NCBI GenBank assembly: GCA_937873155.1
Contig: CALMVZ010000010.1
Location: 496,001-560,000, forward strand
Reading direction: 5' to 3'
DNA: 64,000 nucleotides
Source: an uncultured Bacteroidota bacterium
GTDB taxonomy: Bacteria > Bacteroidota > Bacteroidia > B-17B0 > Aurantibacillaceae
How positions within the stretch are numbered: position 1 is the first letter of the stretch; each line of letters begins with the position of its first letter. The notes beneath the pieces are model-generated. The model saw only the letters and a list, made by a program, of their open reading frames with translations, was not told the DNA's origin and ran no database searches. Of the stretch, positions 44,329-53,600 are shown in pieces. The position numbers and the translations under genes are program-made.

Positions 44329-44382
44329 AAACCTTTCCTTATAGGAGAGGCCGGTTTGCTTTAGCAAACACGGTGAGGTTTT
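44329..44382. repeat. Compound stem-loop intergenic element (REP-like)
   Basis: Three nested inverted repeats: AAACCT (44329-44334) / AGGTTT (44376-44381), CCTTTCC / GGAGAGG (44332-44338 and 44344-44350, one mismatch), and GTTTGCT / AGCAAAC (44354-44360 and 44363-44369, perfect). It resembles the CTCTCC...GGAGAGG...GGTGAGG intergenic elements common in Bacteroidota genomes. It lies between two convergent genes. Confidence 0.55.
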
Positions 44383-44450
44383 GGAATACAGTATTCCCAA
44401 TTAAAAATCCAATCAAAAAGAATACCGGGTAATAAAACTACTCAACTTTC

Positions 44451-46643
44451 TTATTTACCTGTATTAATGATCTGAATCTCACTTTCACCAACGATCTTTA
44501 AAGCAGTACGCCTGTTCTTCTGATGGGCAGCTTCCCATTCAGGACTCTTCTTTTTCATTTTATTGATATCGGCTTCTTTTATCAATGGATTGCTCTCTCC
44601 GAATCCTTTCGCAGATAAACGTGTGGCTGCAATACCTTTCGAAACTAAATAATCGACACATGATTGCGCACGGGCCTGTGATAGCTTCATGTTGTATTTA
44701 TCATTACCGCGGCTGTCAGTATTCGCTTCAATGTTAACCGATAAGTTATTGTTCAGCGTTAAAAGGTCAACTATCTTGTCAAGGTTCTGCATACCAACCG
44801 GACGTAAAGCAGCTGAGTTAAAATCGTATTCAATACCTTCGATAGCGATCTCACCTTTAGGAATTGTATTTAAAAAGAAATCCTGCTGGAAGTGTTCTGT
44901 CTTTGTTTTCTCTTTTGTTACAGCTGCACCGGCATCAGCAAGGTATTTATTTTTTTGTGCTTTTAAGAAATACTCAGAGTTACCTCTAAGTTCTGCAAAA
45001 TATTCTCCTTTTTCGTTCGTCTGAATGAACATCGGATCACCATTTCCATGTGTTTCAATAACGGATACCAGAGCATTAGCGATCGGTTCGTTGGTTTGCG
45101 CGTCAAAAACTATACCGGCAATATCAAACTTAATTGGCTGGTTAACGAATTCAAAGATCTTGTAACAATTTCCTCCTTCGCATTCAATTCTGTCGCTCGA
45201 GAAAAAACCTTTTCCCTGTGTTCTGTCTAAAACAAAATAAGCATCATCTTTACTCGAATTTATAGGCGCTTTCATGTTAACAGGAAAGGCAAACAGATTT
45301 TCGTTACTGTTATACTCACATTTAAAAATATCAAGCCCGCCTAAACCTGGCAACCCATTTGAGCTGAAATATAAACTACCTGTTACTGCATGAATGAATG
45401 GTGTTACTTCATCGCCTGCAGTATTTATCGGCGCACCCATATTTTTTGCAGCACCAGCAATTCCGTTACCGTCAACATCACAAACCCAAATATCATATCC
45501 GCCTTTACCACCCGGACGGTTAGATGAAAAATATAATTTGGTACCATCTGCATTCAAACAGGGCTGCATTGAACGTGTACCCATCATATTCACATTATCA
45601 TTCAGTTTCTGGGCAGCGTAGAACATGGTACCATTCATCTTTGATTTATAGATGAATGATTCTTTTGAATTCATGTCATTCCATCTTGTGAAAAATACTG
45701 CCGCAGATTCTTCTCCGCCGCTAACGAATCCTGCACCTTCATGCTGGTTAGAATTTAAACTGGCACCGAAATTCTGCGCTTTGCTCCAAACAGTATCGTT
45801 CAGTTCGCTCCAATACAGATCGCACAAATAAGCAGGGTCTTCTTTTTTAGGATCAGTAATAACATTTCCCTTTCTGGCACTGGTAAAGATCATTTTGTTT
45901 GAGCCCGAAAAATACGAAGCTCCAAAACTGGATGTACCCTTATTAAATACATTTGTATCAAGTTGTGTCACTTTAATGATGCGGTTGATATTAGCACTAT
46001 CCATTGCTAAATAACAACCGGCTTCTTTTTTCTGACCAACCTGCGCTAATGAATCATTAGCAGGATTTGATGTAACGTATGCTTCAAATTCGTTTAACGC
46101 TTCCTGGTAACGTTTCACATTCATTAAAGAAAGAGCGTAATAATAACGTGCATCAGGGTGCATAGCACGGTCTACACACTTTTTATAAGTGATGGCGGCA
46201 TTGTTGTAATCTGCGTTTAAACGGTATGCTTGTGCCAATTGGAACAGAACATAATCATATTGTGATTTTGTTTTAAGATCCAATTTAGGAGATGTTCCTG
46301 TTTTTGAAGTAGTATCAATTGGTTTGGGAGTAGAAGGTTCTTTAACTGCAACAGGTTCTTTTACCACAGGTTTTACGGAATCATTCTTAAGGCTGTCTTT
46401 TTTCTCTACAGGCCGTTTCATCATATTTACCATTTGAACACGGTAAGGGATAACCCTTTGCTTATAGATAGAAGAGTCATTCAAAAGTTTCAAATAGGAA
46501 ATAACCGCATTGGCATAATCTCCGTTATTATAAAGTTTATCTGCGGCTTCTATCTGAAGTACGCTGCTATTGGATTGCGGAAATACACGCAATACAATTC
46601 CAAACACAAAAAATGCAACAAATCTTAATCGTAAAATTCTCAT
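44451..46643 (-). CDS. PorE-like OmpA family protein (TPR, PD40 propeller, carboxypeptidase-regulatory-like, OmpA)
   Basis: A 730-residue periplasmic/outer-membrane-associated protein with signal peptide (1-23, ending RVFPQ). Domains in order: TPR region at about 28-215 with a Pro/Lys-rich insert at about 73-118; PD40 propeller at about 230-490 (YFSSNRPGGKGGYDIWV at about 371, YFSSNGLPGLGGLDIF at about 421); carboxypeptidase-regulatory-like domain at about 507-590 (IAGIVFDAQTNEPIANALV); OmpA C-terminal peptidoglycan-binding domain at about 594-725 (IEANTDSRGNDKYNMKLSQA). This order is that of PorE of Porphyromonas gingivalis, a T9SS component that ties the machine to peptidoglycan. Located 2 bp after PorP/SprF, it may be an adhesin-specific paralogue rather than the core PorE. 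Confidence 0.9.
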   Translation of the reverse strand: MRILRLRFVAFFVFGIVLRVFPQSNSSVLQIEAADKLYNNGDYANAVISYLKLLNDSSIYKQRVIPYRVQMVNMMKRPVEKKDSLKNDSVKPVVKEPVAVKEPSTPKPIDTTSKTGTSPKLDLKTKSQYDYVLFQLAQAYRLNADYNNAAITYKKCVDRAMHPDARYYYALSLMNVKRYQEALNEFEAYVTSNPANDSLAQVGQKKEAGCYLAMDSANINRIIKVTQLDTNVFNKGTSSFGASYFSGSNKMIFTSARKGNVITDPKKEDPAYLCDLYWSELNDTVWSKAQNFGASLNSNQHEGAGFVSGGEESAAVFFTRWNDMNSKESFIYKSKMNGTMFYAAQKLNDNVNMMGTRSMQPCLNADGTKLYFSSNRPGGKGGYDIWVCDVDGNGIAGAAKNMGAPINTAGDEVTPFIHAVTGSLYFSSNGLPGLGGLDIFKCEYNSNENLFAFPVNMKAPINSSKDDAYFVLDRTQGKGFFSSDRIECEGGNCYKIFEFVNQPIKFDIAGIVFDAQTNEPIANALVSVIETHGNGDPMFIQTNEKGEYFAELRGNSEYFLKAQKNKYLADAGAAVTKEKTKTEHFQQDFFLNTIPKGEIAIEGIEYDFNSAALRPVGMQNLDKIVDLLTLNNNLSVNIEANTDSRGNDKYNMKLSQARAQSCVDYLVSKGIAATRLSAKGFGESNPLIKEADINKMKKKSPEWEAAHQKNRRTALKIVGESEIQIINTGK

Positions 46644-46645
46644 AA

Positions 46646-47638
46646 TTATAATCTAGGGCAGTGCTTAATTTTATTAATTTTCTCTTTACCTACAAGGTAG
46701 GTAAATGCTATTTCCATAGCTCCGCGGGACTTACTTGCCGTTTTTAAACTCGATGTATTAAAATCGTAAGCGAATTTAAGCTGGTAATTATCTTTTTTGA
46801 ATCCGATATTAGCTACGCTGGCATCTTTTGCCCTGAATACATAACCCGCCAGAATAAAGATCTTTCCCGGTTTTAAATAATAACCTCCGTCAACAGCATA
46901 AGTTTGCTCAAAAGCTTTGCCTTGTTTCATAATAAGGATCTTTGGAATAACATAGATCAGCTCATTGATGTTTACACGTGTTCCGCAATGCATATAAAAA
47001 CGAAGTGGGAGATTATTATCTTGCCTATAGAAACTCTCTTTCGGATGGGTAAGGTTAAATGCAGAAATACCAACGAAAGGATTAACACGGGATTGCTGTT
47101 TGGCATAATAATAGAGAACCCCCGCATTTACCTGCGGTAAAATAAGTGACTGCCTGTTAAAATTCTCGTTACTGCTGGTGCCGTTATCAAAGTAACCTCC
47201 GTTTCTGTGATTATATTGTTCATCGAAGGTCAGCAATTCTTCACGTAGCGTTTTTTGAGTGATGCCGGCCTGTAATCCGAACGACAGGTTATGCAATTTG
47301 TTCTTGTCAAGCTGAACAGAATAAGCTCCTGACAATAAGAACTGGAAAGCATTATAGTTTCCGATACCGGCTCTCATATTAATGATCTGAACCCCGTAGC
47401 CCCATTTTCCCTTAGGAATATCACCGCTTATCAAAGCAGTTGTAAATGGTTTAAATGTTACGCTGCTCCATTGGTTACGGTATTGCGCATGAACCCTTGC
47501 TTTAGAATCTATCAATCCGGTAAAGGCTGGATTCAGGAACATAGGCGGTGCATCATATAATGATAAATGGAAGTCCTGTGATCTAACCACTGAAGTTAAA
47601 CCAACGAAAAGTGCCAAGGTGATTATAATTTTTTTCAT
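46646..47638 (-). CDS. PorP/SprF family type IX secretion outer-membrane protein
   Basis: A 330-residue PorP/SprF beta-barrel protein with signal peptide (1-20, ending SVVRSQ). The family start HLSLYDAPPMFLNPAFTGLI and YRNQWSSV are clear, and the later region has LKFAYDFNTSSLKTASKSRG. It sits 7 bp after the 2671-residue adhesin gene and 2 bp before the PorE-like gene, the same order as in the first adhesin operon. It is therefore the likely outer-membrane partner for export or attachment of that adhesin. The first operon's PorP is only distantly similar. Confidence 0.93.
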   Translation of the reverse strand: MKKIIITLALFVGLTSVVRSQDFHLSLYDAPPMFLNPAFTGLIDSKARVHAQYRNQWSSVTFKPFTTALISGDIPKGKWGYGVQIINMRAGIGNYNAFQFLLSGAYSVQLDKNKLHNLSFGLQAGITQKTLREELLTFDEQYNHRNGGYFDNGTSSNENFNRQSLILPQVNAGVLYYYAKQQSRVNPFVGISAFNLTHPKESFYRQDNNLPLRFYMHCGTRVNINELIYVIPKILIMKQGKAFEQTYAVDGGYYLKPGKIFILAGYVFRAKDASVANIGFKKDNYQLKFAYDFNTSSLKTASKSRGAMEIAFTYLVGKEKINKIKHCPRL

Positions 47639-47645
47639 AATAATA

Positions 47646-50600
47646 TTATTTTACGATAGTAACATCTCCTGTTTTCCGTATTTGTCTTTGGTCGTTATAT
47701 AGTTCCACATCGAGGATCCATGCATAAGCACCTAAAGGGGCATATTGTCCTTTGTATTTGCCGTCCCATCCGTCTTCCTGTTTTGTGCTTTCAAAAATCT
47801 TCTCGCCCCAGTTGTTGTAAACGCGGAAGTAGAATGATTTGAAGGGACCGCCCTTTACAAATAAAGTATCGTTGTGACCATCGCCATTAGGAGAGAACCC
47901 GGTAGGCAGCATTGGTAAAAGCGTCACAAAAACATCTTTCGAAACAGTATCCGTACATCCGTTCACATCGATGACAGATAAGGTTATAGTGAAGACACCT
48001 TTGTTATCGTATAGGTGAGAAGTATTTTGAGTTGTAGCAGTTGCCCCATCACCAAAACTCCACATCCATGAATTGATAGTTCCTAATGGAGTACTTTGAT
48101 CAGTTAAACCAAGAACTTCATCAGCGAAGATCGGGTTAGCCGACATTGCAAAATCAGCATTAGGCCTTGGGCTAACGTTAATAACTTGAGTGGTTGAAGT
48201 AGTACAGCCGTTACTGGATGTTACAGATAAAGTAACAGAATAGGTTCCTTGTACAGTATAAACATAAGTTGGATTTTGTAGTGTTGATGTAGCGCTGTTA
48301 CCGAAATTCCAGTTCCATGCAACAATAGTTCCTGTAGCAAGAGTTGAGAGATCGTTGAACATGGCTGTCGTTCCAACACAAGTACCTGTATAAGAGAATG
48401 CAGGCACCGGAGCAATATAAACCGGAACAACTTGCGTTGTAGTATCTGTACAACCGTTAACAGAAGTAACAACATGTGTTACGGTATAACTTCCGCCAAC
48501 TGAATAAGTGTGAACCGGATTAGCTAGTGTACTTGTACTAACATCACCAAAATCCCAGAAGAAAGTAGAAAGCGATGAAGTAGGAGTTGATGTATCTGTA
48601 AATTGTACAGGATAAGTTGCACAGGCAGTAGAATAACTGAATGCAGATACAGGCGCGTTAATGAATGTTGCAATTAAAGTATCAATTGCAGCAGCACAAC
48701 CTCCGTTATTGGTACTTGTCAATATTAATAAAATGGTTTGGCTACCGGTTGTATCTGCAGAACTTGGCTGGTAATAGGTTGCAGAAGCAGTTGTATCGGC
48801 AAAGAAAGTTCCTGTTCCTGTAGATGTCCAGTAACCTGTTGAAGTTACACCTGTGATCGTTCCGCTTAAAGGAATCACAGAGTTCTTACAAACGTTTTGG
48901 TTCGGTCCTGCATTTGTAATCGCAGCAGGTAAGATATTGTAAACAACGGTATCGGTAACATCAGGACAACCACCACCGGAAGCAGTTAAAACAAATGTGA
49001 TGCTTCCCGCTGTAGTGTCAGCGTTACTCATGTTATAAGTAGTGTTTAATAGATTAGGAGTGTTAAGAGTTCCTGTCCCTAAAGAAGACCATGTAGTTGT
49101 ATAACCCGGAGTAACAGTGCCGCTTAGAGTAACAAAAGGAGCGGTAGAACAAACATTCCCGTTCGGTCCTGCATTTACAAGTGCAGGGTCAGTCACTAAG
49201 ATACTTACCGTTCCATCCGGGCCAACACAACCTAATACAGTCACATTAACTGAATAAACGCCGGTTGCTAAAGTTGTAGCGCCTGTTATGGTTGGATTTT
49301 GAATATTTGAAGTAAATGTATTCGGGCCACTCCAGCTATAAGTTGCACCTGCTACAGTACCGGCAGTTAAACTTAAAGTAGAGCCGGCACATAACGGTGT
49401 GTTCGCAGAGGCCGAAGGTGCGAGGGGAATCGGATTGATCACAACATTTAAAGTACTGTCAATACTTGTACAGCCTCCAACGGTCACATTCACCGAATAA
49501 ATACCGGCAGATAAGGATGAAGCAGGAGTGATAGTAGGACTTTGAGCAGTTGAAGTAAATGAATTAGGGCCGCTCCAGCTGTAAGTTCCGCCGACAACAG
49601 TACCTGCATTTAAAACCAAGGTTTGTCCTTCACAAACAGGGGCATTGCTGCTGATTGTTGGTCCTGCAGGAGTTGGATTAACAACGATCGCTACAGTTCC
49701 TTCAGGGCTTGTACATCCGCCTACATTTGCTGTTACAGAATAAATACCTGCAGATAAAGTTGTGGTTGGCATCACAGTTGCATTTTGTGTTACAGCAGTG
49801 TAACTGTTGGGGCCACTCCAGCTATAAGTTGCACTTGCAATTGTACTTGCAGTTAAGAATATCGGTTGTCCTTCACAAATCGGGGAAGTTCCGCCGGCTG
49901 TTGGAGCAGGAACAGGAGGAGCAACAACAACGTTAACAGTTGAAGCGCTGCTTGCCATACAACCCGCAACAGTAATACTTACTGAATAAACCCCGCTTGC
50001 TGCTAAAGAAATAGAACCAATTGTAGGGTTTTGAACCGCTGATGTGAAACTTAAAGGGCCACTCCAGCTATAAGTAGCGCCTGCAATACTTGTTGCTGTT
50101 AAACTTAAAGTTTGTCCGATACATAACGGAGCGTTAGATCCTGCCGTTACAGAAACTGTCGGCAATGGATTTACGATAACGTTAATTGTTGTATCACGGC
50201 TTGTACATCCGCCAACAGTTACGTTTACCGAATAAACACCGTTACTTAATGAAGTGGTAGGGGCAATAGTTGGGTTTTGAATGGATGATGTAAATGAATT
50301 AGGGCCGGTCCAGCTATAAGTAGCACCGGCAACTGATGAGGCAGTTAAGAATAAAGTTTGTCCTTCGCAAAGTGGAGAATTACTTCCCACAATTGCCGGA
50401 GGGGCAGGCGTAGGGTTAACAGTTACAGTGATCGTTCCGAAAGGCCCTGTACAACCCGCAACAGTTGCTTGTACTGAATAAACACCTGCCGATAAAGTTG
50501 TAGTTGGAGTTACTGTTGGATTTTGTACAGAGGATGTAAATGAATTTGGTCCGACCCAATTATAAGTTGCACCGGCAATTGTACTTGCTGTTAACAATAA

Positions 50601-53600
50601 AGGTTGTCCTTCACAAATAGGAGAGTTGCTGCCGGCAGTAGGAGCAATAACAGGCGGGCTCACTAATACACTAACAGTTCCTGAAGACCCTGTACATCCT
50701 GCAACGGTAACGTTCACAGAATAAGTTCCGCTCATGGCAGTTGTTGCTCCCGGAATCGTTGGGTTTTGAACAGATGAAGTAAAACTTAAAGGGCCACTCC
50801 AGTTATAAACTGCACCCACAATATTACTTGCAGTTAAGCTAATAGTTTGTCCTGCACATAATGGTGAATTACTTCCCGCAACAACCGGAGCAGGTAATGG
50901 GTTCACCAGGACATTTAATGTACCTGTCGGACTTGTACAGCCCAGTACTGTTACATTGAGTGAATAAACACCGGACGCTAAACTTGTAGTTGAAACTATA
51001 CTTGGGTTCTGTACAGTTGATGTAAATGAGTTTGGCCCACTCCAGTTATAAGTAGCGCCTGCAACCGCAGATGTAGTTAAATTTAAAGTTTGGCCTTCGC
51101 AAATAGGGGCATTACTTCCCATGCTTAACGGAGTAGAAGGGGTTTGGTTCACAACCACGTTAACGGTATTGTTTGAACTTGTACATCCGCCAATTGTTGA
51201 AGTAACTGAATAAACACCCGTAGCAAGAGTTGTAGCACCTGCTATAGTTGGATTTTGTACGGATGAAGTAAATGAGTTAGGCCCACTCCAATTGAATGTA
51301 GCTCCAACAGTTGAAGTCGCAGTTAAACTTAGAGTTTGTCCTGAACATAACGGTGAGTTAGCACCGACAGTTAATACTGTAGGAGTCTGGTTCACTACAA
51401 CGTTCACTGTTCCTGTAGCACTTGCACAGCTGTTAATAGTAGAAGTTACTGAATAAACACCGGCAGCAAGTGTTGTAGCGCCAACAATTGTTGGGTTTTG
51501 AGTTGTAGACGTGAATGAATTTGGCCCGCTCCAATTGAAAGTTGCACCCACCGTTGAAGTCGCAGTTAAACTTAAAGTTTGTCCCGTACATAACGGAGAG
51601 TTAGCGCCGACAGTTAAAACAGTTGGTGTTTGGTTAACTACAACGTTTACCGTTCCGTTAGAACTGGTACAACCGCCGATACTTGATGTAACTGAATAAA
51701 CACCTGCCGCAAGAGTTGTTGCGCCTACAATAGTTGGGTTTTGAGTTGTAGAAGTAAATGAGTTTGGACCACTCCAATTGAATGTAGCACCCACAGTTGA
51801 AGTCGCAGTCAAACTCAACGTTTGTCCCGAACAAAGTGGAGAGTTAGCGCCGACAGTTAAAACAGTTGGTGTTTGATTTACTACAACGTTCACAGTTCCG
51901 TTCGAACTTGTACAACCACCGATACTTGATGTAACGGAATAAACTCCGGCCGCAAGTGTTGTCGCCCCAACTATAGTTGGGTTTTGAGTTGTAGAAGTAA
52001 ATGAGTTTGGACCACTCCAATTGAATGTAGCTCCAACAGTTGAAGTAGCAGTTAAACTCAACGTTTGTCCCGAACAAAGTGGAGAGTTGGCACCGACAGT
52101 TAAAACAGTTGGTGTTTGATTAACAACTACGTTTACTGTTCCGTTAGAACTGGTACAACCACCGATACTTGATGTAACGGAATAAACACCTGCCGCAAGA
52201 GTTGTTGCCCCGACAATGGTTGGGTTTTGAGTTGTAGAAGTAAATGAGTTTGGCCCGCTCCAATTGAAAGTAGCGCCCACAGTTGAAGTCGCAGTCAAAC
52301 TTAAAGTTTGTCCCGAACATAGCGGAGAGTTAGCGCCGACAGTTAACACTGTTGGTGTTTGATTTACAACCACGTTTATAGTCCTGGTTGAACTTGTACA
52401 TCCTCCAATAGTGGAAGTAACCGTATAAACTCCGGCCGCAAGTGTTGTTGCGCCAACAATGGTTGGGTTTTGTACAGTTGAAGTAAATGAGTTTGGCCCG
52501 CTCCAATTGAAAGTTGCACCTACAGTTGAAGTTGCAGTCAAACTCAACGTTTGTCCTGAACATAATGGAGAGTTAGATCCGATTGTAAGAACGGTTGGTG
52601 TTTGGTTAACAACTACGTTAACAGTGCCATTAGAACTGGTACAACCGCCGATACTTGATGTCACTGAATAAACACCCGCAGCAAGCGTTGTTGCGCCTAC
52701 TATAGTTGGGTTTTGAGTTGTTGAAGTAAATGAATTTGGACCACTCCAGTTGAAAGTAGCGCCCACAGTTGAAGTAGCAGTTAAACTTAACGTTTGTCCT
52801 GAACATAGCGGAGAGTTAGCGCCAACAGTTAAAACAGTTGGTGTTTGATTAACTACCACGTTCACAGTTCCATTAGGGCCGGCGCAACCAAGTACACTTG
52901 CGTTAACAGAATAAACACCTGCAGCAAGAGTGGTTGCTCCTGCAATGGTTGGGTTTTGAGTTGTTGAAGTAAATGAGTTTGGTCCGGTCCAACTATAAGT
53001 AGCTCCCGCAATAGGAGAAGCTGTTAAACTTAAAGTTTGTCCTGAACACAACGGAGAGTTAGCTCCGGCAACAGGTGCTGCCGGTAAAGGATTAACTACT
53101 ACAGCTACTGTTCCGGCAGGACCTAAACATCCTGATAAAGTTGCGCGGACAGAATAAGTTCCCGCACCTGCAACTGTAATTCCGGCAATCGATGGGTTTT
53201 GAAGTCCTGATGTAAATGAGTTAGGGCCATTCCATGTATAGGTAGCGCCGGCGATCGTGCTCGCACCTAAATTTAAAGTTTGTCCAACGCATAACGGTGT
53301 GTTCGCAGTTGCAGTTGGTGCAGCAGGTAATGGATTGACAACAACGTTCACGGTTCCGGCCGGACCTGTACAACCTAAAGCAATCGCATTAACCGAATAA
53401 ACACCGGCTCCTGCTAAAGTGATCGATGGAATACTTGGATTTTGTGTTGTTGAAGTAAATGAGTTTGGCCCGGCCCAATTATAAGTTGCGCCTGCAATTG
53501 TACTTGCTCCAAGATTCAAAGTTTGCCCCACGCATAACGGTGTATTCGCGGTGGCAGTTGGAGCCGCAGGTAATGGATTAACCACTACTGCTACTGTTCC

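Noticed and set aside
51511-52671. Open frames on both strands inside the second adhesin, repeated in each 243-bp unit.
   Set aside because: Shadows of the same Ig-like repeat in other frames; the peptides lack any protein-like pattern beyond the repeat.
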